From: Ensifer sp. IC4062 | Lineage (GTDB): Bacteria; Pseudomonadota; Alphaproteobacteria; Rhizobiales; Rhizobiaceae | Direction: 5' to 3' | Assembly (NCBI RefSeq): GCF_020193575.1 | Contig: NZ_JADYVD010000011.1 | Location: 1-64,000, forward strand | Length of the DNA: 64,000 nucleotides | Part shown: positions 28,862 through 38,204 of the stretch, one piece after another | Layout of the letters: each line of letters begins with the position of its first letter | Numbering within the stretch: the stretch's first letter is position 1 | Notes under the pieces: generated by a model | The model's database searches: none | What the model was told of the DNA's origin: nothing | Seen by the model: only the letters and a program-made list of their open reading frames with translations | Made by a program: the position numbers and the translations under genes

Positions 28862-29845
28862 ATGACGGTTTTTCATCGCAACGAAACCCGTGATCCGCTT
28901 CCGGAGCGCCTGCGCGGCGGCGTTATCGCGATCGGCAATTTCGATGGCGTTCACCGCGGCCATCAGTCGGTGTTGAACCGCGCACTGAAGGAGGCGACCA
29001 AACGCGGCGTCCCCGCGCTCGTCCTGACTTTCGAGCCGCACCCGCGCACCGTCTTCAGGCCGGAGACGCCGGTCTTTCGCCTGACACCCGCTCCGCTCAA
29101 GGCCCGCATCCTCGAAGGCATGGGCTTCGGCGCCGTCATCGAATATCCCTTCGACCGGACCTTTTCCCAGCTTTCCGCGTCCGATTTCATCCATCGCATC
29201 CTGCGCGAATGGCTGCATGCGTCCCATGTGGTCACCGGCTTCGACTTCCATTTCGGCAAAGGGCGCGAAGGCGGCCCGGCGTTCCTGATGGCGGCCGGCG
29301 AGCGGGAGGGTTTTGGCGTTACCCTCGTCGACGCCTTCCGCGACGAAAACGCCTCGGTGATCTCGTCGAGCTTCATTCGTTCCCTGCTCGCCGAAGGCGA
29401 TGTCGCCCACGCGGCGGGGCTGCTCGGCTACCGCTATAGCGTCGAGGCGGAAGTAATCGGCGGCAAAAAGCTCGGACGCGCGCTCGGCTTTCCGACCGCC
29501 AATATGAGGCTGCCGCCGGAAGCAGAGCTCAGGAATGCTATCTACGCTGTGCGGTTTCGCCGTGCGGATGGCTCTCTTTACGACGGCGTCGCAAGCTTCG
29601 GCCGCCGCCCGACCGTAGACAGCGACGGTGAACCTCTGCTGGAGACTTTCGTCTTCGACTACTCCGGTGAGCTCTACGGCGAAGTCTGCAGCGTCTCCTT
29701 CTTCGGTCACCTCCGCGATGAGCTCAAGTTCGATGGACTGGAGCCGCTGATGGCGCAGATCAAGCGCGACGAGGAGGAGGCGCGCCTGCTCCTTTCCGGC
29801 GTCCAACCCTTGAGCGAGATCGATCGGAGACTCAATTTCGCCTGA
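28862..29845 (+). CDS. ribF: Bifunctional riboflavin kinase/FAD synthetase
   Basis: A 327-residue enzyme that makes FMN and FAD. The N-terminal nucleotidyltransferase domain has IAIGNFDGVHRGHQ and the VTGFDFHFGKGREGG segment; the ISSSFIRSLLAEGDV motif follows. The C-terminal kinase domain has GRALGFPTANM and the late DELKFDGLEPLMAQIKRDEE. Start ATG 28862. It lies upstream of ileS, as is common in proteobacteria (ribF-ileS), with the 286-base gap 29846-30131 between them. Confidence 0.95.
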   Translation: MTVFHRNETRDPLPERLRGGVIAIGNFDGVHRGHQSVLNRALKEATKRGVPALVLTFEPHPRTVFRPETPVFRLTPAPLKARILEGMGFGAVIEYPFDRTFSQLSASDFIHRILREWLHASHVVTGFDFHFGKGREGGPAFLMAAGEREGFGVTLVDAFRDENASVISSSFIRSLLAEGDVAHAAGLLGYRYSVEAEVIGGKKLGRALGFPTANMRLPPEAELRNAIYAVRFRRADGSLYDGVASFGRRPTVDSDGEPLLETFVFDYSGELYGEVCSVSFFGHLRDELKFDGLEPLMAQIKRDEEEARLLLSGVQPLSEIDRRLNFA

Positions 29846-30131
29846 GCGCTGTCGGGCGGCGCGCCCGTCGTTTCCGCAGCCAAAGAATTCGGCCGTGCGA
29901 CGTTGGCGGACCTTTTCAAAAGGCTGAAAACGCCTTAAAGAACCGGCCACCATGACCCGGCACCATCGATTGATCGTCGATCAGCGAATTATTGGCCCGG
30001 CCCTCCGCGCGCGCTAGACCGCCGGCGGGTCCGGGATTTCGGCGTTTCCACGCCCCCCAAGTCATCTTCGAGACAGAGACCCGTTCCGCATGCGTGACGA
30101 TACCCGCGCGGAAAAGACGAACGCAAAGACC

Positions 30132-33041
30132 ATGACAGAAACCGCTGAAAAGATCGATTATTCTTCCACCCTCTACCTGCCGCAGACGGAGTTTCCGATG
30201 CGCGCCGGTCTGCCGCAGAAGGAGCCGGAGACGGTTGCCCGCTGGCAGAAGATGGGCCTCTACAAGAAGCTCCGCGCGTCTGCCGCCGGGCGCGAGAAGT
30301 TCGTGCTGCATGACGGCCCGCCCTACGCGAACGGCAATATCCATATCGGCCATGCGCTCAATAAGATCCTCAAGGACGTGATCAACCGCTCGTTCCAGAT
30401 GCGTGGATTCGACGCGAATTACGTCCCCGGCTGGGACTGCCACGGCCTGCCGATCGAGTGGAAGATCGAGGAAAAGTACCGCGAGAAGGGCAAGAACAAG
30501 GACGAGGTTCCGGTCAACGAGTTCCGCAAGGAGTGCCGTGACTTCGCCAGCGGCTGGATCGAGGTCCAGACCGAGGAGTTCAAGCGCCTTGGCATCGAAG
30601 GTGATTTCGAGCGGCCCTACACGACGATGAACTTCCATGCGGAAGCCCGCATTGCCGGCGAATTGATGAAGATCGCCAAGGCCGGCCAGCTCTACCGTGG
30701 TTCGAAGCCGGTCATGTGGTCGGTCGTCGAGCGCACGGCGCTTGCCGAGGCGGAGGTCGAGTATGCCGATGTCGAGAGCGACATGATCTGGGTAAAATTC
30801 CCGATCACCGACGGTCCGGCCGTACTTGCTGGCGCATTCGTCGTGATCTGGACCACGACGCCCTGGACGATCCCCGGCAACCGCGCGATCGCCTATTCCT
30901 CGCGCTATTCCTACGGTCTCTATGAAGTCGCGACGGCTGAAAATGACTACGGCCCGCAGCCGGGCGAAAAGCTGATCTTCGCCAAGCGCCTGGCCGAAGA
31001 GTCCGCGGCCAAGGCGAAGGTGACATTCAACTTCGTCCGCGACGTCGAAGCGGACGAGCTTGCGGCGATCACGTGCGCCCATCCGCTCCACGGTCTCGGC
31101 GGCGGCTATGCCTTCCACGTGCCGCTGCTTGACGGCGATCACGTGACGGACGATGCCGGCACGGGCTTCGTTCATACGGCTCCCGGCCACGGCCGCGAAG
31201 ACTTTGACGCCTGGATGGATAGTGCACGGGCACTAGAAGCGCGCGGCATCTCCTCGGCGATCCCGTTCACGGTCGACGATGCCGGCTATTTCACCGCCGA
31301 TGCGCCCGGCTTCGGCCCGGACGCGGAAGGTGGCGCCGGTCGCGTCATCGACGACAAGGGCAAGAAGGGCGACGCCAACGACCGCGTCATCAAGGCGCTG
31401 ATCGCCCGCCACACGCTTTTTGCTCGTGGCCGCTTGAAGCACTCCTATCCGCATTCCTGGCGCTCGAAGAAGCCGGTCATCTTCCGCAACACGCCGCAAT
31501 GGTTCGTCTACATGGACAAGGACTTCGGCGATGGCACGACGCTGCGCTCGCGCGCCTTGAAGGCGATCGACGGCACCCGCTTCGTGCCCGGTGCCGGCCA
31601 GAACCGCCTGCGTGCGATGATCGAGCAGCGACCGGATTGGGTGCTTTCGCGTCAGCGCGCCTGGGGCGTGCCGATCGCGATCTTCGCTGACGACCAGGGC
31701 GAAATCCTCATCGATGACGCCGTTAACGCCCGCATCCTCGAAGCCTTCGAAAAGGAGGGCGCCGACGCCTGGTTCGCCGAAGGCGCCAAGGAACGTTTCC
31801 TCGGCAACGATCATGACCAGGCCAAGTGGCATCAGGTCATGGACATTCTCGACGTCTGGTTCGATTCCGGTTCGACCCATACCTTCACGCTGGAGGATCG
31901 TCCCGACCTAAAATGGCCGGCCGACGTCTATCTCGAGGGCTCCGACCAGCACCGCGGCTGGTTCCACTCGTCGCTGCTCGAAAGCTGCGCGACGCGCGGC
32001 CGCGCGCCCTACAACGCCGTCGTCACCCATGGCTTCACCATGGACGAGAAGGGCGAGAAGATGTCGAAGTCGAAGGGCAACACCGTCACCCCGCAGGAGG
32101 TGATGAAGGATGCCGGTGCCGACATCCTGCGCCTTTGGGTGATGACGACGGACTATTGGGAGGATCAGCGTCTCGGAAAGACCATCATCCAGACCAACAT
32201 CGACGCCTACCGCAAGCTCCGGAACACCATCCGCTGGATGCTCGGCACGCTCGCCCATGACAAGGGCGAGGTGATCGCGCTTTCCGACATGCCGGAACTC
32301 GAACAATTGATGCTGCACCGCCTGGCCGAATTGGACCGGCTGGTGCGCGACGGCTACGACGCCTTCGACTTCAAGCGGATCGCCCGCGCGCTTATCGATT
32401 TCTCGAATGTCGAACTGTCGGCTTTCTACTTCGATATCCGCAAGGATGCGCTCTACTGCGACGCACCGTCCTCGGTTCGCCGCCGCGCCGCGCTGCACGT
32501 CATCCGCACGCTGTTCGATTGCCTGGTAACCTGGCTCGCCCCGATGCTGCCCTTCACCGCCGAGGAAGCCTGGCTCGCCCGCAACCCGGAAGCCGTCTCG
32601 GTGCATCTGGAGCAGTTCCCGACCGTGCCGGCGGAGTGGCGCAACGATGCGCTCGCCGAGAAGTGGCGCAAGATTCGCGAAGTCCGCAAGGTCGTGACCG
32701 GTGCACTCGAAATCGAGCGCAAGGACAAGCGCATCGGCTCGTCGCTGGAAGCGGCGCCGGTCGTCCACGTTGCGGATGCGGATTTGCGCCAGGCGCTCGA
32801 AGGCCAGGACTTTGCCGAGATCTGCATCACCTCTGCAATCGAGGTCGTCGGCTCCGACGGGCCGGCCGATGCCTTCGCGTTGCCTGACGTCGCCAAGGTC
32901 AGTGTCGTGCCGAAGCTCGCCGAGGGGCAGAAATGCGCTCGCTCCTGGCGAATCACCACGGATGTCGGGTCCGATCCGCTCTATCCGGATGTTTCCGCCC
33001 GTGATGCTGCCGCGCTCAGAGAGCTTGGATTCAAGTCTTGA
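30132..33041 (+). CDS. ileS: Isoleucyl-tRNA synthetase
   Basis: A 969-residue class I synthetase. The HIGH motif is [17 protein letters not shown] is [11 protein letters not shown], and the CP1 editing domain lies between residues about 190 and 410 ([14 protein letters not shown], then the [17 protein letters not shown] loop). The C-terminal zinc finger of the E. coli enzyme is absent, as I recall for many alphaproteobacteria. ATG 30132 starts [23 protein letters not shown] 30090 would add 14 residues with no ribosome site. It precedes a lipoprotein gene in the same direction. Confidence 0.96.
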   Translation: MTETAEKIDYSSTLYLPQTEFPMRAGLPQKEPETVARWQKMGLYKKLRASAAGREKFVLHDGPPYANGNIHIGHALNKILKDVINRSFQMRGFDANYVPGWDCHGLPIEWKIEEKYREKGKNKDEVPVNEFRKECRDFASGWIEVQTEEFKRLGIEGDFERPYTTMNFHAEARIAGELMKIAKAGQLYRGSKPVMWSVVERTALAEAEVEYADVESDMIWVKFPITDGPAVLAGAFVVIWTTTPWTIPGNRAIAYSSRYSYGLYEVATAENDYGPQPGEKLIFAKRLAEESAAKAKVTFNFVRDVEADELAAITCAHPLHGLGGGYAFHVPLLDGDHVTDDAGTGFVHTAPGHGREDFDAWMDSARALEARGISSAIPFTVDDAGYFTADAPGFGPDAEGGAGRVIDDKGKKGDANDRVIKALIARHTLFARGRLKHSYPHSWRSKKPVIFRNTPQWFVYMDKDFGDGTTLRSRALKAIDGTRFVPGAGQNRLRAMIEQRPDWVLSRQRAWGVPIAIFADDQGEILIDDAVNARILEAFEKEGADAWFAEGAKERFLGNDHDQAKWHQVMDILDVWFDSGSTHTFTLEDRPDLKWPADVYLEGSDQHRGWFHSSLLESCATRGRAPYNAVVTHGFTMDEKGEKMSKSKGNTVTPQEVMKDAGADILRLWVMTTDYWEDQRLGKTIIQTNIDAYRKLRNTIRWMLGTLAHDKGEVIALSDMPELEQLMLHRLAELDRLVRDGYDAFDFKRIARALIDFSNVELSAFYFDIRKDALYCDAPSSVRRRAALHVIRTLFDCLVTWLAPMLPFTAEEAWLARNPEAVSVHLEQFPTVPAEWRNDALAEKWRKIREVRKVVTGALEIERKDKRIGSSLEAAPVVHVADADLRQALEGQDFAEICITSAIEVVGSDGPADAFALPDVAKVSVVPKLAEGQKCARSWRITTDVGSDPLYPDVSARDAAALRELGFKS

Positions 33042-33174
33042 CGCATCGTTTTGCCGGGTGAATTGCGCTTGTCGCGTTCATCCGGTACAACCTGCCCGAA
33101 ATTTGGCGGATTTTTCGGCCAAGGGGCGCTGAGTGGCCGCGGCATGTGGGGTGCGGCTGGCTGGAAGGAAATTC

Positions 33175-33795
33175 ATGGAAATGACGCGAGAGTTGCGAGT
33201 TGTCGCCAGCATTGCCGCTATCGTGGCAGGCGGCTTGGTGCTTTCGGGCTGCATCGGCGGTCCGACCTACGGGACGGACAAGACGGCAGGGGAACAACTG
33301 CTCGACGATCTCGGCAGTGCCGTGAGCCTCGCTCCGCCAAAGCGCGATCCCGTCAAATATCAACCCCGCCCGGCGCTCGTGCTGCCGCCGCAGGGGCAGC
33401 AGACGGCTCTGATCGAACCGCAGCAATCACTGGCGAACCGCGAGACCAATCCGGAATGGGTCGAGTCGCCGGAGGAAGTCCGCCAGCGCCTGCGTGAAGA
33501 GGCGGAGGCCAACAAGAACGACCCCAACTATGTCTCGCCACTGGCGAAGGCGAGCGCCAATGGCCGCCGTCTTTCGACCAAGGAGCAGCAGGAAGCCTAT
33601 CGGGAGGCCCGCAAGATCGAGCAGGGCGCGTATTCGGACAAGCGCCGTTTCTTGAGCGATCCGCCGCTTGACTATCGTCGCCTTCCGGAGGGCGCCGAAA
33701 CGGATCTAGGCGAGCCGGAAAAGGTGAAGGAGCGCCGCCGCAAAAAGGAGGCGCAGATCGCCAACTCCGGCACCAAGTGGTGGTGGCCGTTCTAA
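33175..33795 (+). CDS. Lipoprotein of unknown function
   Basis: A 206-residue lipoprotein. A lipobox (LVLSGC) ends the signal peptide, giving the mature Cys near residue 25. The mature part is hydrophilic with a Pro/Gln-rich region (PRPALVLPPQGQQTALIEPQ) and a basic C-terminal stretch (ERRRKKEAQ) ending KWWWPF. I recognise it as a conserved rhizobial protein without known function. ATG 33175 has GGAAGGAA upstream. It is followed by a GNAT gene after three bases, so they form an operon. Confidence 0.8.
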   Translation: MEMTRELRVVASIAAIVAGGLVLSGCIGGPTYGTDKTAGEQLLDDLGSAVSLAPPKRDPVKYQPRPALVLPPQGQQTALIEPQQSLANRETNPEWVESPEEVRQRLREEAEANKNDPNYVSPLAKASANGRRLSTKEQQEAYREARKIEQGAYSDKRRFLSDPPLDYRRLPEGAETDLGEPEKVKERRRKKEAQIANSGTKWWWPF

Positions 33796-33798
33796 GCC

Positions 33799-34278
33799 AT
33801 GAGGACCAGCATTCGCAACGCAGTGCCGGAAGACGCGCAGACGATTCTGCGCTTCATCACGGAGCTCGCGATCTATGAAAAGGCGGGGCATGAGGTCGAA
33901 GCGACCGTCGGGCTCCTGCAAGCTTCACTCTTTGGCCAAGATGCGGTCGCCCATGCGGTTATCTGCGAGGTTGACGGCGTGCCTGCCGGCTTCGCAATCT
34001 GGTTCTACAGCTTTTCCACGTGGCAAGCGCGCAAGGGCCTTTATCTCGAAGACCTCTATGTCACGCCTGAATACCGCGGTTCGGGCGCCGGCAAACTGCT
34101 TCTGAAACATCTCGCGCGTATAGCCATCGCGGAAGGATGCGGCCGCTTCGAATGGAGCGTTCTCGATTGGAACGAGCCGGCCATTCGGGTTTACGAGGCA
34201 GTCGGCGCTGAGCCCATGTCGGAATGGAAGCGTTACCGGCTTGCGGGGGCTGCGCTGAAGGCACTTGCGGACGGCTGA
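33799..34278 (+). CDS. GNAT-family N-acetyltransferase
   Basis: A 159-residue acetyltransferase with the acetyl-CoA motif LEDLYVTPEYRGSGAGKLLLKHL (Q/RxxGxG/A as YRGSGAG), followed by RFEWSVLDWNEPAIRVYEAVGA. The N-terminal VPEDAQTILRFITELAIYEKAG and the W-N-x-PA-x-x-x-Y segment resemble the spermidine/spermine (SSAT2-like) branch; amine substrates are possible. It is three bases after the lipoprotein gene and convergent with tadA. Confidence 0.85.
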   Translation: MRTSIRNAVPEDAQTILRFITELAIYEKAGHEVEATVGLLQASLFGQDAVAHAVICEVDGVPAGFAIWFYSFSTWQARKGLYLEDLYVTPEYRGSGAGKLLLKHLARIAIAEGCGRFEWSVLDWNEPAIRVYEAVGAEPMSEWKRYRLAGAALKALADG

Positions 34279-34290
34279 ACGCTGCTTCGG

Positions 34291-34740
34291 TCAGCGCTTG
34301 CCGGCAAAGAAATCGCGAAGGATCTCGGCGGCTTCCCGTTCGGCAAGGCCGGAATAGACATCCGGGACGTGATGACACGTGGGCGACGCAAAGAACCTGA
34401 CGCCACTGTCCACCGCGCCGCCCTTCGGGTCTTCCGCACCGTAATAGAGGCGGCGTATTCGGGCGAAGGAGATCGCTGCCGCGCACATGGTGCAGGGCTC
34501 CAGCGTGACGTAGAGATCCGCACCCGTGAGCCGTTCGTCGCCAACGCTGGTGGCGGCCTGCCGGATCGCCTCGATCTCGGCATGGGCGGTGACGTCGTTC
34601 AGTTCGCGCGTACGGTTTCCGGCAGCGGCGACGATCTTTCCGTCAAGCACGACGACTGCGCCGATCGGCACTTCGCCACGGGCTGCTGCTTTCCGGGCCT
34701 CTTCGAGGGCCGCATCCATGAAGCGCGTCGTCTCGGTCAT
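34291..34740 (-). CDS. tadA: tRNA-specific adenosine deaminase TadA
   Basis: A 149-residue deaminase that converts A34 to inosine in tRNA-Arg(ACG). The zinc site is TAHAEIEAI and EPCTMCAAA, giving one His, two Cys and the proton-shuttle Glu. The C-terminal VYSGLAEREAAEILRDFF is typical. ATG 34740 starts MTETTRFMDAALEEA; the longer open frame to 35097 runs into the divergent gene and is not used. Convergent with the GNAT gene and divergent from the pseudouridine synthase gene. Confidence 0.93.
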   Translation of the reverse strand: MTETTRFMDAALEEARKAAARGEVPIGAVVVLDGKIVAAAGNRTRELNDVTAHAEIEAIRQAATSVGDERLTGADLYVTLEPCTMCAAAISFARIRRLYYGAEDPKGGAVDSGVRFFASPTCHHVPDVYSGLAEREAAEILRDFFAGKR

Positions 34741-34813
34741 CGCTCGATCAATAATTTCTCTTAACCCACGGCGCTTGACCTGATAGGACAGCCGCAAAAG
34801 GCAGGCAACACAA

Positions 34814-36592
34814 ATGACATCCAAAGACAAGTCCACGCGGCCCGGCGGCAAGGCCAACGGCCGGGAAAAGAAACCTCGTTCCGGTGACAAGAAGGCGGGC
34901 GCCAGCCCGTCTGCCAAGGCAAGACCGGCTGCAAGCGTACCCGGTGCGGATGAGCCGCAGCGCATCTCGAAGATCCTCTCGCGCGCCGGCGTCGCCTCCC
35001 GCCGCGACATCGAGCGGATGATCATGGAAGGGCGCGTCAAGCTCAACGGCGTCGTGCTCGACACGCCTGTCGTCAACGCAACGCTAGCCGACAGCATCGA
35101 GGTCGACGGTCATCCGATCCGCGGCATCGAGCGCACGCGTCTCTGGCTTTACCACAAGCCCGCCGGGCTGGTGACGACCAACGCCGATCCGGAAGGCCGG
35201 CCGACGGTTTTCGAGAACCTCCCGGAGGGGCTTCCGCGCGTGCTGTCGATCGGCCGCCTCGACATCAACACCGAAGGCCTGCTTCTCTTGACTAATGACG
35301 GCGGACTCGCTCGCGTGCTCGAGCTGCCCTCCACCGGCTGGCTGCGTCGATATCGCGTGCGCGCGCACGGCGAGATCGATCAGGAAGCGCTCGATCGGCT
35401 GAAGGACGGCATCGCCGTCGACGGCGTCCTCTACGGAGCCATCGAGGCGACGCTTGATCGGGTTCAGGGATCGAACGTCTGGATCACCATGGGCCTGCGC
35501 GAAGGCAAGAATCGCGAGATCAAGAACGTGCTCGGCGCGCTTGGCCTTGATGTGAACCGGCTGATCCGCATCTCCTATGGCCCGTTCCAGTTGGGCGACC
35601 TGCCGGAAGGCCATGTTCAGGAAATTCGTGGTCGCACGCTTAGGGACCAGCTCGGCCCGCGCCTGATCGAGGACGCGAAGGCGAATTTCGATGCGCCTCT
35701 CTACAATGATCAGCCGGCGGCCGAGAGGAGTGATCGCGACGAGGTAGCCGAGGATGCCGGCAAGGCGGAACGTGTCGGACGGCGAGAAAGGCCGGAGGAG
35801 AAGCGCGAGCGTGCGCTGGCGCGCCTAGACACGCGCCGCGACGAAGGCCGCTCCCGCGATCGTGGTGAACATTCCGCAGGCAGATCTGCTGATCGTCCCA
35901 GCCGGGTTCCGGCAAAGCGCAGTCGCACCGCCAATGTATGGATGGCGCCGGGCGCTCGCCCGATACCCGAAAAGAAGCCGAAGTCGGCGGATGATCAAGC
36001 GGCGACGCCCATCCGCCGCGAGCGTCCGGAAGGTGCACCGAAGACAAAACGCTATGGCCGCACCAAGGATGGCCTCGCGACGAAAACTTCCGGCAAGTTC
36101 GACCCCGACCGCAATGCGAAGGGCTCTGCCCAGCCGGAACGCACGCGTCGGCCGTCCGTGAAACGCGATGGCGAGGAGGGGGAATGGATCGGAGCGAGCG
36201 AACCGGTGCGCCGCAAGGATGACAGGCGCGAAGTCGGTTTCGACCGACGTCGGCCTGACGCGACAGAGCGGAAATCTCGCGATCACGGCGATCGGCCACC
36301 GCGACGCGAAAGCAGTGAACGCACGCGCGCAGAGCGCCCGGCACGCGCCGGGGGCGAAAATCGCGCATTCTCCGGAAAGCCGCGGACAAGCCGCAACGAA
36401 GGCGATCGGGCTCAAGGTCGCGAGGGCGGCAACCGCCCCTCCGGCGACCGGCCCCGCGGAAAGCCGGCCGGCAAGCCCAGTGTAGGGAAATCGCCAAGCC
36501 AGCGCTCCGGCGGCCCCCGCGGCGGCAAGCCGGGCGGCAAACCAGGCGGCCGCCCTGGCGGTGGTGGCAAGCCCCGTGGAAAGGGGAAGTAA
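34814..36592 (+). CDS. RluB-type 23S rRNA pseudouridine synthase with long basic tail
   Basis: A 592-residue protein. After a Lys/Arg/Gly-rich start (residues 1-50), an S4 RNA-binding domain (QRISKILSRAGVASRRDIERMI) and an RsuA/RluB pseudouridine synthase domain (about 105-290) follow; the catalytic Asp is in GRLDINTEGLLLLTNDG. RluB modifies U2605 of 23S rRNA. Residues about 295-592 are a low-complexity tail rich in Arg, Gly, Lys, Asp and Ser, ending in repeated KPGGRPGG. The tail is nearly as long as the enzyme. rsmD follows after six bases, so both rRNA-modification genes are cotranscribed. Confidence 0.9.
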   Translation: MTSKDKSTRPGGKANGREKKPRSGDKKAGASPSAKARPAASVPGADEPQRISKILSRAGVASRRDIERMIMEGRVKLNGVVLDTPVVNATLADSIEVDGHPIRGIERTRLWLYHKPAGLVTTNADPEGRPTVFENLPEGLPRVLSIGRLDINTEGLLLLTNDGGLARVLELPSTGWLRRYRVRAHGEIDQEALDRLKDGIAVDGVLYGAIEATLDRVQGSNVWITMGLREGKNREIKNVLGALGLDVNRLIRISYGPFQLGDLPEGHVQEIRGRTLRDQLGPRLIEDAKANFDAPLYNDQPAAERSDRDEVAEDAGKAERVGRRERPEEKRERALARLDTRRDEGRSRDRGEHSAGRSADRPSRVPAKRSRTANVWMAPGARPIPEKKPKSADDQAATPIRRERPEGAPKTKRYGRTKDGLATKTSGKFDPDRNAKGSAQPERTRRPSVKRDGEEGEWIGASEPVRRKDDRREVGFDRRRPDATERKSRDHGDRPPRRESSERTRAERPARAGGENRAFSGKPRTSRNEGDRAQGREGGNRPSGDRPRGKPAGKPSVGKSPSQRSGGPRGGKPGGKPGGRPGGGGKPRGKGK

Positions 36593-36598
36593 TCGGCC

Positions 36599-37159
36599 GT
36601 GCGGATCGTCGGGGGAGAGTTTCGCGGCCGCGGTCTGGCCACGCCCAAGTCCAACGATATCCGTCCGACAACCGATCGGACGCGCGAAAGCCTGTTCAAC
36701 ATCTTGAGCCACGCCTATCCGGAAGCGCTCGACGGCACCCGCGTACTCGATCTCTTTGCCGGTACCGGTGCGGTCGGGCTGGAGGCTTTGTCGCGCGGCT
36801 GCCGCCAGGCGCTCTTCGTCGAGCAGGGCGTGGAGGGCAGGGGGCTGCTCCGGGTCAATATCGAGACACTCGGACTTCAGGGGCGCGCCAAGATATTCCG
36901 TCGCGACGCCACCGATCTCGGGCCGGTCGGGACGATGGAGCCGTTTCATCTCGTTTTCGCAGATCCGCCCTACGCGCAAGGGCTCGGCGAGCGCGCACTC
37001 GCAGCGGCCGCGGCGGGCAAGTGGCTCGTCCCCGGCGCTCTGGCGATCCTGGAGGAGCGGGCCGACATTGAGCCGCGGCTGCCAGTAGAGTTCGAGCCGC
37101 TTGATGTGCGCGTCTTTGGCGACACGCGGATGCATTTCTACCGATTCCGCGGCGAGTGA
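36599..37159 (+). CDS. rsmD: 16S rRNA (guanine-966-N2)-methyltransferase RsmD
   Basis: A 186-residue SAM-dependent methyltransferase. The N-terminal RIVGGEFRGRGLATP, the RPTTDRTRESLFNIL segment, the SAM-binding VLDLFAGTGAVGLEALSRG and the catalytic FADPPYAQG are all diagnostic. GTG 36599 starts six bases after the pseudouridine synthase stop. Repeat R7 begins at the base after the stop codon. Confidence 0.95.
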   Translation: MRIVGGEFRGRGLATPKSNDIRPTTDRTRESLFNILSHAYPEALDGTRVLDLFAGTGAVGLEALSRGCRQALFVEQGVEGRGLLRVNIETLGLQGRAKIFRRDATDLGPVGTMEPFHLVFADPPYAQGLGERALAAAAAGKWLVPGALAILEERADIEPRLPVEFEPLDVRVFGDTRMHFYRFRGE

Positions 37160-37229
37160 CTACTGCATGATTCCTTCGATCGGAATCGATTTAAGGACAA
37201 AATCATGCAGCAGTTCAAAGTGCTACAGC
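37160..37229. repeat. X element R7 (reverse orientation, shortened)
   Basis: CTACTGCATGATTCCTT... against AAATCATGCAG forms one hairpin, followed by CAGTTCAAAGTGCTACAG, the start of the second module, which is lost. It abuts the rsmD stop codon. Confidence 0.75.
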
Positions 37230-37269
37230 CACTGATCCGGTGGCCGTTGGATGAGCGGAGACGAGCGTG

Positions 37270-38154
37270 ATGAGACAGGATACCTTGTCTGAAGTCGTGA
37301 AGCCGACCGCGGGGCAGGGCCCCTCGGTCGCGCTAGCGCTCGGAGGCGGGGGTGCGCGGGGACTTGCACATATCCACATCATCGAGGCCCTCGACGAGAT
37401 GGGCATCCGGCCCGTAGCGATCGCCGGTTCGTCGATCGGCGCGCTTATGGGCGCCGGCATGGCGGCCGGGATGCGAGGGGAGGAGATCCGGCACCATGTG
37501 CTGTCGACCGTCGGCCATCGCGGCGAAGTGCTCAACCGGCTGTGGCGGCTGAGACCGACGACTCTTTCCGAGGCGGTGTCGAACGGGCTCCATTTCGGCC
37601 GGTTCAACATCGAGCGCGTCCTGAAGGCTTTTCTGCCCGAGGAGATTCCCGGCCGCTTTTCCGATCTGTTGATCCCGCTGAAGGTCATGGCGACGGACTA
37701 CTATGGTCAGACGGAACACGTCTGTGAAAGCGGTGACCTGTACGAGGCGCTGGCCGCCTCCGCTGCCCTGCCGGCCGTGTTCGTACCCGTGAAAATCGAT
37801 GGCCGCGTCATGATCGACGGCGGCATCTACAATCCGATCCCATTCGATCACTTACGCGGCATTGCGGATATCCTCGTCGCTATCGATGTCGTTGGCGGTC
37901 CGGACGGCGATGGGCGAACGATACCGAGCTTTATCGACAGCCTGTTCGGCGCGAGCCAATTGATGATGCAATCCATCATTGCGATGAAGATGAAGGACGG
38001 CGCGCCCGACATACTGATGCGCCCCGATGTCGGGCGCTTCCGTGTCCTCGATTTCTTGCGTGCCCGTGAGGTTCTGGCAGCGACGGCCGGTACCAAGGAG
38101 CAATTCAAGCGCGCGCTTTCCGAGCGGATCGAGAGCTGGAAAGATATCGGCTGA
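37270..38154 (+). CDS. Patatin-like phospholipase, RssA type
   Basis: A 294-residue hydrolase with the oxyanion loop LALGGGGARGLAHIH, the nucleophile elbow AGSSIGALMG and the catalytic Asp in MIDGGIYNPIP. This is a complete Ser-Asp dyad of the patatin fold, likely acting on lipids or acyl esters. ATG 37270 is preferred over GTG 37267. No signal peptide, so it is probably cytoplasmic or membrane-associated. It ends 50 bases before the convergent antiporter gene. Confidence 0.9.
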   Translation: MRQDTLSEVVKPTAGQGPSVALALGGGGARGLAHIHIIEALDEMGIRPVAIAGSSIGALMGAGMAAGMRGEEIRHHVLSTVGHRGEVLNRLWRLRPTTLSEAVSNGLHFGRFNIERVLKAFLPEEIPGRFSDLLIPLKVMATDYYGQTEHVCESGDLYEALAASAALPAVFVPVKIDGRVMIDGGIYNPIPFDHLRGIADILVAIDVVGGPDGDGRTIPSFIDSLFGASQLMMQSIIAMKMKDGAPDILMRPDVGRFRVLDFLRAREVLAATAGTKEQFKRALSERIESWKDIG

Positions 38155-38204
38155 GGACCTGCTCTTTGAGATTGCGCAATACCGGACGGAAGGCGAAGCC
38201 TCTG

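Noticed and set aside
28862..28920. An FMN riboswitch in front of ribF
   Set aside because: The gap to the upstream gene is only 13 bases and no RFN-type structure is present.
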